64,000 bases of DNA, from positions 27,634 through 91,633 of the forward strand of contig NZ_JADEWT010000010.1 of the NCBI RefSeq assembly GCF_015207505.1, read 5' to 3'. A model generated the notes under the pieces. That model was not told the DNA's origin. It saw only the letters and a program-made list of their open reading frames with translations, and searched no databases. The DNA is from Tychonema sp. LEGE 06208. GTDB taxonomy: Bacteria > Cyanobacteriota > Cyanobacteriia > Cyanobacteriales > Microcoleaceae. The position numbers and the translations under genes are program-made. This document shows positions 43,461 through 52,387 of the stretch, one piece after another (position 1 is the stretch's first letter; each line of letters begins with the position of its first letter).

Positions 43461-44903
43461 CTATTGTTGTGCTTCGGCTGGACGTTGATTGGGAATATGT
43501 TCTGCGGGTTGAGTTTCGATGGCGGGTTCATTCTCTAATCCCGGCACCGGTAGATTTAAATTCGGCCCTTTGCGGATAATTCTGCTGCCGAAATACATCG
43601 CACAAACAAACAAAAAGCTGTAGATAACGGCAAAGCAGATGAGGGAAGTTAAAACATTGCTAGCGGGGATGTTCGATACACCATCAGCAGTGCGAATTTG
43701 CCCGTATAAAACCCACGGTTGTCGGCCGACACAGCGCACTATCCAACCCGATTCTACGGCAATATATCCCAGCGGTGCAGCTAATACCCAAGCCCGCAGC
43801 AGCCAAGGTTGATTGCTGATATTTTCGGGCGAAAGTTTGCCTCGCAGCCACTGAATTATACTGAATAACATCAATCCTAGAAAAAAGAATCCAATGCCGG
43901 ACATGATGCGGAAAGAATAGTAGATTAAACCCACCATTCTTGGTCTATCTTCGGGCTTCCATTCTTTTAATCCGAGAACTGGTTCGGATAGTTTTTGCTT
44001 GAATTCTAGAACGTATCCTAAGCCATTGGGAATCTTAATTTCCCAGTCATTTTTTTGAGCTTTTTCGTTAGGTAAAGCCATTAAAGTCCAATCGGCTGAC
44101 TCTCCGGCTGGGGAGGTTTCCCACTTAGCTTCAATCGCAGCTAATTTAGTGGGTTGATAGCGATAAACTTGTTCGGCGCTCAAATGTCCGATGAATATCT
44201 GCAAAGGTGCAACGGCGATTGCTGTGGCTATGGCAATTTTTAATGATTTGGAAAAAAAGGCTTGGTTGCGCTTGTTAAGAATGTACCAAGCGCTAATGCC
44301 GCCAATTACAAACAGTGAAGTTTCTAACGTCGCAAAAAACATATGCAGAATGCTGTTTAATGCGAAGGGGTTGAGAATTGCTTGAAAGTAATCGCTGACA
44401 ATAAATTTGCCGTTGACCATTTCTCCGCCCGCTGGAGTTTGCAGCCAAGAGTTGGCGACTAAAATCCAGACTGTGGAAAGGTTTGCGCCGAAGGCTACCA
44501 TGATTGTAGCGAAATAATGGACGATCGGGTGAACGCGCTCCCAACCGAATAGCATAATTCCTAAAAAGCCTGCTTCTAGCATAAATGCCATTGAAGCTTC
44601 AAAGCCTAAAATGCTGCCAAAAAAGTCACCAACAGCTTCCGAAAATGGGGCCCAATTCGTGCCAAATTGAAATTCCATGGGAATTCCTGAAGCTACACCA
44701 ATCCCAAAATTGAGGACGTAGAGTTTCGACCAAAAACGAGCGTGGTGGTAGTAGTCAGGATTGCGAGTTTTCAGCCACATTCCTTCAACAATTACTAGAT
44801 AAATCCCCATTCCGGTAGTCAGAACTGGCCACAGCATATGGAATATTGCCGTTAGCGCAAATTGCATCCGCGATAGCGCGACGGTGTTTGATAAGATATC
44901 CAT
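43461..44903 (-). CDS. cydA: Cytochrome bd quinol oxidase subunit I, short Q-loop (CIO) type
   Basis: 480 residues. His22 (FHMLWPVLTTGMG) is the expected heme b595 ligand. The heme d region GFEASMAFMLEAGFLGIMLFGW has the conserved Glu residues, and HMFFATLETS holds the b558 histidine. The Q loop after GHLSAEQVYRYQPTKLAAIEAKWE is only about 60-70 residues, as in the cyanide-insensitive branch. The enzyme needs no copper, unlike the aa3-type oxidase, which makes its place beside a copper-type regulator suggestive. A Pro/Glu-rich tail ends the protein. First gene of cydAB. Confidence 0.96.
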   Translation of the reverse strand: MDILSNTVALSRMQFALTAIFHMLWPVLTTGMGIYLVIVEGMWLKTRNPDYYHHARFWSKLYVLNFGIGVASGIPMEFQFGTNWAPFSEAVGDFFGSILGFEASMAFMLEAGFLGIMLFGWERVHPIVHYFATIMVAFGANLSTVWILVANSWLQTPAGGEMVNGKFIVSDYFQAILNPFALNSILHMFFATLETSLFVIGGISAWYILNKRNQAFFSKSLKIAIATAIAVAPLQIFIGHLSAEQVYRYQPTKLAAIEAKWETSPAGESADWTLMALPNEKAQKNDWEIKIPNGLGYVLEFKQKLSEPVLGLKEWKPEDRPRMVGLIYYSFRIMSGIGFFFLGLMLFSIIQWLRGKLSPENISNQPWLLRAWVLAAPLGYIAVESGWIVRCVGRQPWVLYGQIRTADGVSNIPASNVLTSLICFAVIYSFLFVCAMYFGSRIIRKGPNLNLPVPGLENEPAIETQPAEHIPNQRPAEAQQ

Positions 44904-45334
44904 TGTTATATCCTTTAGTCAGTTCAAGAGAGGTTAGTTTGAACAATTTCCAGAATTGACACTGGTTATAATGTAATGTAAAAATTTCTGATATTTTGTA
45001 GGGTTGGGAATTTTTAAGGTTTTATACAGATTTGATCGGAATGATTTAACCGCAGAGAACGCAGAGAACGCAGAGAAAGAGAAGAGAGAGATGAATGATT
45101 CTGATGAAGAGCGTATATGATATTACCGAAGGTTGGGTGGGGGCGGGTTTATGAGGTTGTGGGTTTTAGGCATTTATTGGCAGGTTTACCCGCCTCTATA
45201 CTAATTTCATAAAGTAGTGCTAGATATTACCCCCCCAACCCCCCCCTTATTAAGGGGGGGCTAAGATTTCATCCATAGCACATCTTTAGAAAAATGGTAT
45301 TACAATATTTATGTTCGGTGATGGAAAGATGATC
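44904..45334. other. Intergenic region carrying repeats
   Basis: No gene seen. It holds CGCAGAG units (45048-45076), the foldback repeat at 45197-45304 and A/T-rich sequence, including the region that must contain the cydAB promoter (minus strand, next to 44904). Confidence 0.6.
45197..45304. repeat. Foldback repeat, copy 1 (C-run/G-run centre)
   Basis: Outer parts are imperfect inverted copies (AATTTCATAAAGTAGTGCTA against the complement of AGCACATCTTTAGAAAAATG) around CCCCCCCTTATTAAGGGGGGG. It is closely similar to 47104-47205 in the same orientation. Confidence 0.75.
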
Positions 45335-45808
45335 TTAGCGAACCGTGACAGTATAATTCAATTCAAATGGTTTAAAATTAGCTTTGTTTTTGGCTGTTCC
45401 GCTCAATTCAAGTTCGTAAATGCCAGCTTTGGGAAATACGATATCAGCGCCCGGAATGCCTTGATATTTCTCCGCAGATATGGCTTTGAGAGGCGGCTGC
45501 ATCAGGGGCTTATCCCCCTCTTTGTGCTGTTTGGGATAAACCGCTAATTGGCAGTTACACTGCTCTAGGGGGATTATTTGACCGCCCCTGCGAGTCAGGG
45601 CAAACCAAACTCTGGCGGTTTCTCCGGCGCGGGGGTTGTGGTTGGGTTCTAGGTGAAAGGTAGCGGCTACATCGCCGGAAACTTCGATTTCGTGGGCAAA
45701 AACTGAAATCGAGTTTAAGTGCGGCGCATTGGGAATTGCTGCTTCAATGAGCAATCCTAAAAAAACTAATATTCCCAAAATTTTATTTTGGTTTGACAGG
45801 CGCAACAT
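45335..45808 (-). CDS. Small secreted protein, Ig-like fold likely; partner of the SafE-like protein
   Basis: 157 residues with an N-terminal hydrophobic signal (ILGILVFLGLLIEAAIP) and cleavage near FAHE. The rest is beta-rich: VSGDVAATFHLEPNHNPRAGETARVWFALTRRGG, a CNC pair (QCNCQLAVY), and a C-terminal strand pattern ending FELNYTVTVR. The pattern resembles FixH/YtkA/CopC-like periplasmic domains, but I cannot assign a family with confidence. It overlaps the 3' end of the upstream membrane gene by 26 bp, so the two are coupled; the HE near the mature N-terminus and CNC could bind metal. Confidence 0.7.
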   Translation of the reverse strand: MLRLSNQNKILGILVFLGLLIEAAIPNAPHLNSISVFAHEIEVSGDVAATFHLEPNHNPRAGETARVWFALTRRGGQIIPLEQCNCQLAVYPKQHKEGDKPLMQPPLKAISAEKYQGIPGADIVFPKAGIYELELSGTAKNKANFKPFELNYTVTVR

Positions 45809-46988
45809 AGAAATTCTCCAGTGATAAAATTGACCAAAATAAGCGCGATCGCACGCACAAAACTAATACTGCAACTACGGCTAAAACGGCGGTCAGCAGT
45901 TGATTGTGCAACTTCCATTCAAAGCCGCCGAGATAGTGGGAACCGATGAGGGCTGCGTGGATGGCAGACAGCAAAAAAGCGGGGACGGTTAACAGGTGAA
46001 TTCGCCGCCACAGTTTGCCTAAATAATGTTGAAGGCGATGGACACTTGTTACCGCTGCAGGTACCATTAACAGCAGCGCCGTCATCCCAGCTAGGATTCC
46101 CAACTGATGCTGCGGCAACATGAAAGACACGGCATCAAAATTCCATTTCAGCGTATGATCCAACATATGAAAGGTGTGGGCAAGGGCGATCGCGATCGCA
46201 CCCACACCCAAAGCGCGCCGGTAACGCAGCAGTGCCGGCAAAAACTTGCTAACGGGACGCGCCAACAGTGCTAGCATCAAGCACAGCAGCGCTGCGTGGC
46301 CTGTAAAATCGACCATTTCGTCGGTTCGCAGCAAGGTAAGAATCCCGATCGAAATTGTCACCCATCCGCCCATCCGAAACAGTTGACTTTGTTTGTGGGC
46401 GCTCAACCTGCCGGCAAAAAAACCTACTCCCAGCATGGTTGGTAGGGTTCCCAGTCCAAAAGCCAACATCGTCGCCGCACCCAAAACCGGATTTCCCGTT
46501 TGGGCTGCTTTAATCTGGGCGGCGTAGAGGAAACCGCAGGGAATTAAACCCCAAAGTAAGCCCAAAGCCACGGGCACCCACCATTTTTTTTGCGCCGAAA
46601 GCTTGTTCATGGCTTGTGCGACTCGATGGTGCGACAATGGGTGCAACAGTGGTAATCTGGGCAGCAAACCCGGTTTGATTTGGACTACTCCGAACCAAAC
46701 CAGCATTGTACCTGTCAGAAGTGCGATCGCCCGCCGGAATTCGCTACCGGTACCAGCCATTTGTCCGCCAGCAATTAACGCCGAACCCAGTCCGCCAATG
46801 GCGGCACCAACCACAGCGTAGGCGGCAATTCTCCCTAAATTCAGCAGCAAATGAAAGCGGAAAGTCGCTAATTTTTCCTTGCGGGAATTGGAGAGAGAAA
46901 ACGCCACTGTCAGCGGGCCGCACATTCCCGCGCAGTGACCGAAACTGCCGAGAAATCCCAAAGTGCTAATTAGCAGCAGGTCTAGCAT
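45783..46988 (-). CDS. SafE/DsbD-like membrane protein fused to a ferric-reductase-like four-helix domain
   Basis: 401 residues from the ATG complementary to 46986-46988; an upstream start at 47051 would add a polar leader to a protein that otherwise opens with a membrane helix. The N-terminal half has LGFLGSFGHCAGMCGPL and LGLLWGLIPCGFLYA, the paired Cys motifs of the DsbD_2/SafE family (PF13386). Relatives handle copper or disulfide delivery for respiratory complexes. The C-terminal half (about 255-390) has His residues in helices (HTFHMLDH, HRLQHYLG, HLLTVPAFLLSAIHAALIGSH) as in ferric-reductase-type heme domains. A role in maturation of redox proteins in the membrane is inference. It is coupled to the small secreted protein. 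Confidence 0.78.
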   Translation of the reverse strand: MLDLLLISTLGFLGSFGHCAGMCGPLTVAFSLSNSRKEKLATFRFHLLLNLGRIAAYAVVGAAIGGLGSALIAGGQMAGTGSEFRRAIALLTGTMLVWFGVVQIKPGLLPRLPLLHPLSHHRVAQAMNKLSAQKKWWVPVALGLLWGLIPCGFLYAAQIKAAQTGNPVLGAATMLAFGLGTLPTMLGVGFFAGRLSAHKQSQLFRMGGWVTISIGILTLLRTDEMVDFTGHAALLCLMLALLARPVSKFLPALLRYRRALGVGAIAIALAHTFHMLDHTLKWNFDAVSFMLPQHQLGILAGMTALLLMVPAAVTSVHRLQHYLGKLWRRIHLLTVPAFLLSAIHAALIGSHYLGGFEWKLHNQLLTAVLAVVAVLVLCVRSRLFWSILSLENFYVAPVKPK

Positions 46989-47103
46989 TTTGCTGGTTTT
47001 TCCCCAAATAAGGCGATCGAGATATTGACAATATTTCTTGACCTCGTACAAATTTTGCTCTCAGTCGATCGCTTTTGTCAAAAGACAGGCTGTCAAACTT
47101 CTA

Positions 47104-47205
47104 ATACCAATTTCATAAAGTAGCGCTAGATATTACACCCCCCAATCCCCCCGATGCTTTGGGGGACTAAGACTTCATCAGCACATCTTTAGAAAAATGT
47201 TATAA
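47104..47205. repeat. Foldback repeat, copy 2
   Basis: Same ends and centre layout as 45197-45304, same orientation: AATTTCATAAAGTAGCGCTA, then a C run, GGGGGACTAAGA and ending AGCACATCTTTAGAAAAATG with small gaps. Together the copies bracket the two-gene SafE-like operon. Confidence 0.75.
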
Positions 47206-47280
47206 CTGTACTTTTGTGATAACCGCTATATTGACTAATCACTAATCACTAGCCTTCAACTTCGCTCAGGCTAAAATGAC

Positions 47281-47415
47281 TAACAACCAATAACCAATAA
47301 CCAATAACCAATAACCAATAACCAATAACTAATAACCAATAACTAATAACCAATAACTAATAACCAATAACCAATAACCAATAACTAATAACTACTGACT
47401 ACTGACTACTGACTA
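47281..47415. repeat. Heptamer tandem array (AATAACC/AATAACT, then ACTACTG)
   Basis: About fifteen AATAACY units in a row followed by three ACTGACT units, just downstream of the LOG-family gene stop. Typical short tandem repeat of filamentous cyanobacteria; unit number is expected to vary between strains. Confidence 0.85.
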
Positions 47416-47426
47416 TTTACTAATAA

Positions 47427-48488
47427 TTATTTTTGTTCTGGATGCGCGGCCGCCGGCGAAGCTGAACCCATTTGATTGATAGCAGCAATTAGCTGATAAA
47501 GCCGCCCCAAATTCCGCTGGTTGAAATGCAAAGTCAGGCGCGGTAGATCGAAAGTTGGATCTCCTATTTCTGGAGCCAAAGCTTGACTTTTTGCGATTTT
47601 TCCGGTGACAACAATATCGCTAAAATCAGTATTTAGCCGATCGACATTTTCCTCAGAAAGCTCTGTTTTCAAGCGAATTACCAGTTGTTCGCGCACGTAG
47701 CGGCAGGAGTGATAAACTTGATAAAAACTCGCGATCGCCTCGCAAGCTACATTTACATCGTCTGTAATCGTGTAGAGACTGCGATCGTCAGCAGAAATCA
47801 AACCCCGGCCACCCAATTGTTTTTGCACAAAATTATTCCAATCAAGCCAATAATCTCCTCCGGGTCGATCGATCAATACCAAAGGAGCAGGCCCGAATTT
47901 GCCGGTTTGAGTCAAAGTCAGACACTCAAAAGCCTCGTCGAGAGTGCCAAAACCGCCCGGAAACAAAGCCAAAGCATCGCTTTCCCGCAGAAAAAATAAC
48001 TTGCGAGTGAAGAAATATTTAAAATTGAGCAACTTGGAGTCGCCGGCAATGAAAGGATTGGAATCTTGCTCGAAAGGTAACTGAATGTTGAGCCCGAAAG
48101 AACGTTCAGCAGTCGCCCCCTCATTCGCCGCCTGCATGATTCCGCCGCCGCCACCAGTAATCACCATAAATCCCTGCTGGGCGATCGCCCGTGCAAAATC
48201 TCTCGCTATCAAATATTCCGGCGATTTTGGGGATACCCGCGCCGAACCAAAAATCGCGATTTTGCGAACGTGGAGGTAAGGATAAAACAGGGAGAAAGCT
48301 TTTTCCATATCTCGCAGAGACGACGAGATAATTTTCCAGTCCAGGCGATCGAGCTCCTCTCCTGCCATTTGCACTATAGTCGAGAGCGATCGTTCGATCC
48401 ACTCTGAGTGCTTCAACATTGGTAGGCGATCGATCAAATCGAGCGCATCAGCTTGGAGGGACTCAAAACCTTGACTTGAAGGAACCAT
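47427..48488 (-). CDS. LOG-family (TIGR00730) nucleotide-binding protein
   Basis: 353 residues. The Rossmann-type core has KIAIFGSARVSP, VITGGGGGIMQAANEGA and LALFPGGFGTLDEAFE, the PGGxGTxxE motif of the LOG/lysine-decarboxylase-like family. Small members are cytokinin-riboside phosphoribohydrolases. This longer type, with an N-terminal helical extension of about 75 residues and a C-terminal extension of about 80, is common in cyanobacteria and is better described as a putative nucleotide-monophosphate hydrolase. Transcribed alone after a 325-bp gap. Confidence 0.88.
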   Translation of the reverse strand: MVPSSQGFESLQADALDLIDRLPMLKHSEWIERSLSTIVQMAGEELDRLDWKIISSSLRDMEKAFSLFYPYLHVRKIAIFGSARVSPKSPEYLIARDFARAIAQQGFMVITGGGGGIMQAANEGATAERSFGLNIQLPFEQDSNPFIAGDSKLLNFKYFFTRKLFFLRESDALALFPGGFGTLDEAFECLTLTQTGKFGPAPLVLIDRPGGDYWLDWNNFVQKQLGGRGLISADDRSLYTITDDVNVACEAIASFYQVYHSCRYVREQLVIRLKTELSEENVDRLNTDFSDIVVTGKIAKSQALAPEIGDPTFDLPRLTLHFNQRNLGRLYQLIAAINQMGSASPAAAHPEQK

Positions 48489-48813
48489 GAACTTTTCTGA
48501 AATGGTAACAATTTATTGCTAAAAAAATTAAGGGGCAAGCCAAATTTAGAAGTTAATAGCCACCAGCAAATTGCCCTGCTGACAACTAATAACTTTTCTA
48601 CTAGCTTTGCCCCCGTTCTGAAGCTGCGGCTTTCGCTGCCCAAAAAAAAACAGTGCCACACTGCTGGCAGTTGGGCGAAACTTACTTACTTTTTGCACCA
48701 TTCTCGCTTAACAGGCTGTAGGCCCTGTTAAGCCAGATATCGAATTTCTTGTGGGTGGGCAGTTTCAGCAACCCGCTCTTGAAAAACTTATGGCAATGGT
48801 GCAATATGTTGGG
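48489..48813. other. Intergenic region between trxA and the LOG-family gene
   Basis: No gene. A clean hairpin, GCTTAACAGG (48706-48715) with CCTGTTAAGC (48724-48733), lies about 80 bp downstream of trxA on its strand. It lacks a T run and may be a processing or weak termination signal. Confidence 0.45.
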
Positions 48814-49137
48814 TTAAATGTACTTTTCCAGAGTGTTGGCCAGAGTAGTTTTCGGAACTGCCCCAACCACCATATCAACCCGCTGACCGCCCTTAAATAT
48901 CATCAGCGTCGGAATGCTGCGGATACCGTATTGGCTGGCGACGTTAGGGTTTTCATCGGTATTAACTTTTACTACCTTCACTTGCCCTTCATATTGGTTG
49001 GCAATTTCCTCTACGACGGGTGCCACCATGCGACAGGGCCCGCACCAAGGAGCCCAAAAATCCACTAGAACTGGAACTTCGCTATCGAGCACTTCCTGCT
49101 TAAAGGTAGAGTCGGTTACTTGCGCGGCTGCTGACAT
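48814..49137 (-). CDS. trxA: Thioredoxin (m-type)
   Basis: 107 residues, full length. The active site WCGPC is at 31-35 in [11 protein letters not shown]. The conserved cis-Pro region is [11 protein letters not shown], and VDFWAPW and [15 protein letters not shown] match bacterial and plastid m-type thioredoxins. It reduces disulfides in the cytoplasm with electrons from thioredoxin reductases. It follows guaB3 on the same strand, an arrangement seen in other cyanobacteria, although a terminator-like hairpin separates them here. Confidence 0.97.
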   Translation of the reverse strand: MSAAAQVTDSTFKQEVLDSEVPVLVDFWAPWCGPCRMVAPVVEEIANQYEGQVKVVKVNTDENPNVASQYGIRSIPTLMIFKGGQRVDMVVGAVPKTTLANTLEKYI

Positions 49138-49701
49138 CCCTAGCCATCCTTGTAAATACTATTTCTTGGTTAACAAGTTTAGCAAATAGTGTTACCACTT
49201 GCATGACCGATTTTAACAGAACGAAGTTTGGCAACGAATGTTGTAACGGATGTAACCGATTGAACGGATTGATGTTAAGGGCGCAAGACATTCGTGCTGG
49301 GGCGATCGAGCAAAACCGAGCATGAGAAATACTTTTTTCGCTCAAAACTGAAAAGTCATCAAATCCCGTAGCATCCCAATTACGAGGGTGGCTGCGCCTC
49401 CGGCTACCATTTTTGTGATGGTAATCCATCGGACATCAGAACAGCCCTCCCTAATCTCCCCCAAAATTGGGAGCAAACAGCCTTAACCCCTTAGCCAGTA
49501 AGCAAACAAGAGCGCCGGCACTCAAAAAGGAACCGCCCGAACAGTAGTCCGGGCGGAGTGTGGTGTGAGGAGTGAACGGAAACTTTTGTCTCCGCTTCCT
49601 CTATTGTGACATCTCCTTTTGGATAATTCCACAAAAATTCTGTAAATTTTGAGACTCTTGAACAAATTTTGTCAAGATATCCTGGAATTCGATCGGTAAA
49701 T
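49138..49701. other. 564-bp region between guaB3 and trxA
   Basis: No convincing gene; frames here are short and without domains. It contains the guaB3 terminator-like hairpin (49522-49556) and should contain the trxA promoter (minus strand, above 49138). Confidence 0.5.
49522..49556 (-). terminator. Intrinsic terminator downstream of guaB3
   Basis: On the minus strand CCGCCCG and CGGGCGG (49533-49539 and 49550-49556) form a G/C-rich stem with a 10-base loop, followed by TTCCTTTTTG. The distance from the guaB3 stop is about 145 bp. Confidence 0.65.
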
Positions 49702-50865
49702 CTACTTACCCATGCCCAACTGCTGAGCTTTTTGATAGACTTTACCCTCAGTCAGCAGAGAAGGAGCAATCACAACTTCCACTTGCTGCATCTCCTTAAT
49801 ATTTTTCGCACCCAGAGTTCCCATGCTAGTTTTCAGAGCTCCGAGCAAGTTGTGCGTACCGTCATCTAGCAGGGCCGGCCCCCGCAAAATTTGCTCCGCA
49901 GTACCCGTAGTCCCGACACGAATCCGAGTACCCCGCGGCAAAACAGGGCTCGGAGTCGCCATCCCCCAGTGGAAGCCCCGGCCTGGAGCTTCAGCAGCCC
50001 TAGCAAAGGGCGAACCAATCATCACTCCATCGGCACCGCAAGCAATGCACTTGCAGATATCGCCGCCGGTAATTAAACCACCGTCAGCAATCACCGACAC
50101 GTATTTGCCAGTTTCGCGATAGTAGTCGTCCCGCGCGGCGGCGCAGTCTGCTACCGCTGTGGCTTGAGGAACGCCGACACCCAATACGCCCCGAGACGTG
50201 CAAGCAGCTCCCGGCCCGATGCCCACGAGAATGCCTGCAGCGCCAGTTTTCATTAAATTCATGGCGACTTCGTAGGTCACGCAGTTGCCCAAAATTACGG
50301 GTATTGGCATCTCTTGACAGAACTGGGTCAAGTCTAAGGATGCGATCGACTCAGGGGAAAGAAAAGCTGTCGAAACTACAGTTGCTTGCACAAAAAATAT
50401 ATCCGCTCCGGCTGCGGCAACTGTTAAGCCGTATTTGCTCGCGCCGGCTGGTGTACCGCTGACAGCAGCAATCCCTCCTCCAGCTTTAATTTCTTTAATT
50501 CTGAGCTCGATTAATTCGGGCTTAATGGGTTCTGCATAGAGTTGCTGCATCAGGGAAACAAATTCGTGGTTCCCCACAGAAGCGATCCGCTCTAAAATTG
50601 GTTGGGGGTCGGCATAGCGGGTTTGAATTCCTTCTAGGTTGAGGACGCCCATTGCTCCCAATTCCGACAGCAAAATGGCCATCCGCACATCGACTACTCC
50701 ATCCATTGCGCTAGCGATGATCGGGATTTCTCGATCGATCCCGCCAATCTGCCACTTGGTATCTGCCAAACTCGGATCGAGAGTGCGCTGTCCGGGTACC
50801 AGCGCGATTTCATCTATGCCGTAAGCTCGGCGAGCGCTTTTGCCCCGCCCAATTTCAATATTCAC
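49702..50865 (-). CDS. guaB3: GuaB3-family IMP dehydrogenase-related protein
   Basis: 387 residues, the length of the CBS-less GuaB3 group (TIGR01304) rather than ~490-residue GuaB. Key parts are IIASAMDGVVD, the phosphate loop and catalytic Cys in GIGPGAACTSRGVLGVGVPQATA, and VIADGGLITGGDICKCIACGADGVMIGSPFA. GuaB3 of cyanobacteria has been reported to have IMP dehydrogenase activity in purine (GMP) synthesis. No CBS pair is present between strands, so it lacks the nucleotide regulation of GuaB. The ATG is the only sensible start. Confidence 0.93.
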   Translation of the reverse strand: MNIEIGRGKSARRAYGIDEIALVPGQRTLDPSLADTKWQIGGIDREIPIIASAMDGVVDVRMAILLSELGAMGVLNLEGIQTRYADPQPILERIASVGNHEFVSLMQQLYAEPIKPELIELRIKEIKAGGGIAAVSGTPAGASKYGLTVAAAGADIFFVQATVVSTAFLSPESIASLDLTQFCQEMPIPVILGNCVTYEVAMNLMKTGAAGILVGIGPGAACTSRGVLGVGVPQATAVADCAAARDDYYRETGKYVSVIADGGLITGGDICKCIACGADGVMIGSPFARAAEAPGRGFHWGMATPSPVLPRGTRIRVGTTGTAEQILRGPALLDDGTHNLLGALKTSMGTLGAKNIKEMQQVEVVIAPSLLTEGKVYQKAQQLGMGK

Positions 50866-50975
50866 GCTGTTTCACTTCCACAATGTATTTAAATTAGATT
50901 AACAAAATCGTAGCCTGCTTGAGGGTAGCGATCGCGCGAGTGTGTTAAAAAAAGTTCGGCACTAATTCTGACTCT

Positions 50976-52184
50976 ATGGAATCCCAGGAAATACTTTTTA
51001 TCAGCAACGGCCACGGAGAAGATGCGATCAACTGTCAAATAGTCCAAGCTTTGAGAGCATCGGGCGCGGATGTTGACGTGGCTGCGATACCGATTGTAGG
51101 CGACGGGGCTGCTTACGGGCGATCGGGCGTACCAATTATCGGGCCCACAAGTCCCATGCCATCTGGCGGAGTTTTTTACATGAATCCCCTGTTTTTCCTC
51201 AAAGATGTGAGGGCGGGGCTAGTTCGTTTGACTTTACAGCAACTCAAGGCTATTAGGAAGCATTCTCCGCGCTGCGATTTGGTGGTGACGACTGGAGATA
51301 TTGTCGCGGCGGGGTTCGCCCATGCCACAGGTCGGCCCTATATAATTTTTCTGTCAGCTCATTCTACTTATTACGAAGGGCTAGCCGATTTGGGTTTCCT
51401 CTTGAATTATTTGCTTTCCTCCGAGCAATGTCTAGCCATTTTCACGAGGGACGCATTGACTGCTGCGGACTTAAACCGACAGGGTTTCGAGAAAGCTATA
51501 TTTGTCGGCAATCCTGTCATGGACAACCTCAGTCCTACAGGCAAAGATTTGCAGTTAAAAGCCGGAGTTAGGACGATCGCCCTTCTCCCCGGTTCTCGCC
51601 TCCCCGAAGCCAGCGACAACCTGATTTTGCTGCTGGAATTAGTCAAAGAAATTGCAGCCACTGCTTCGCAATCAGTGCAGTTTCGGACCGCATTAGTTCC
51701 GAGTCTAATGCTCGAATTAGATAATATTACAGCACAAGCCGGATGGCTGCACCGAGGAGGAAAGCTAACTTTTCCAGGAATCAAACAGCCAGGTAGCGAA
51801 GAAGCAGAAACCGTGGAAGTAATTTGTTATTCAGACGCTTTCGCCGACATTGTGCAGCAGTCGAATTTAGTAATCGGGATGACAGGAAGTGCGATCGAAC
51901 AAGCAGTAGGCTTAGGGAAACCCGTAATTACCATCCCCGGAAACGGCCCATCATTTACCTATCGGTTTGCAGAGGCTCAAAGTCGGCTTTTAGGTGGTTC
52001 CGTACAAGTTATTGGCACAGAAACAGCAACACTTGACATTATTAAAGAAGCTGCTTTAGCAGTCGAACACACATTGCAAGACAAAAAATATTTAGAAACT
52101 TGCGTTAAAAATGGCTTAGAAAGAATGGGCGCACCAGGAGGCAGCCTCAAAATTGCTAATTACATCGCAAAATATCTAAAATAA
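50976..52184 (+). CDS. Lipid-A-disaccharide synthase-related protein (TIGR03492)
   Basis: 402 residues, glycosyltransferase GT-B fold. ILFISNGHGEDAINCQIVQAL at the N-terminus and VVTTGDIVAAGFAHATGRPYIIFLSAHS are typical of the cyanobacterial LpxB-related family. IALLPGSRLPEASDN and NLVIGMTGSAIEQAVGLGKPVITIPGNGPSFTYRFAEAQ are the sugar-nucleotide binding region. True LpxB is a separate gene; this family is conserved in cyanobacteria and plastid-bearing organisms with an unknown acceptor. It is divergent from guaB3 (110 bp). Confidence 0.9.
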   Translation: MESQEILFISNGHGEDAINCQIVQALRASGADVDVAAIPIVGDGAAYGRSGVPIIGPTSPMPSGGVFYMNPLFFLKDVRAGLVRLTLQQLKAIRKHSPRCDLVVTTGDIVAAGFAHATGRPYIIFLSAHSTYYEGLADLGFLLNYLLSSEQCLAIFTRDALTAADLNRQGFEKAIFVGNPVMDNLSPTGKDLQLKAGVRTIALLPGSRLPEASDNLILLLELVKEIAATASQSVQFRTALVPSLMLELDNITAQAGWLHRGGKLTFPGIKQPGSEEAETVEVICYSDAFADIVQQSNLVIGMTGSAIEQAVGLGKPVITIPGNGPSFTYRFAEAQSRLLGGSVQVIGTETATLDIIKEAALAVEHTLQDKKYLETCVKNGLERMGAPGGSLKIANYIAKYLK

Positions 52185-52340
52185 ATTGTTACCACAATCC
52201 TGCACGCATAAAACCTCCACAACCCAATTTTTGTCATTTCTGCCAACTGTGACAAATGTTCTCGCCTGAGACGATTCGGCGGTTAAAACCGCGTCTGCAC
52301 TTTGGTATCAATTAGCATCAGCATCATTCAATTCTCTTTT

Positions 52341-52372
52341 CTTTCTCAGCGTCCTCAGCGTCCTCTGCGGTT
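52341..52372. repeat. CGCAGAG-type repeats, inverted orientation
   Basis: CTCAGCGTCCTCAGCGTCC then TCTGCGGTTT, the complement of the family at 41033 and 45048. Just before it, 52267-52293 carries the GGCGGTTAAAACCGC motif, related to 60087-60105. Confidence 0.65.
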
Positions 52373-52387
52373 TAATCAAATCCTCTA

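Larger units (their letters stand above)
46989..47426. other. Intergenic region made mostly of repeats
   Basis: No gene. From left to right: A/T-rich promoter-like sequence for the SafE-like gene, the second foldback repeat (47104-47205), and a long heptamer array (47281-47415). Confidence 0.6.
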
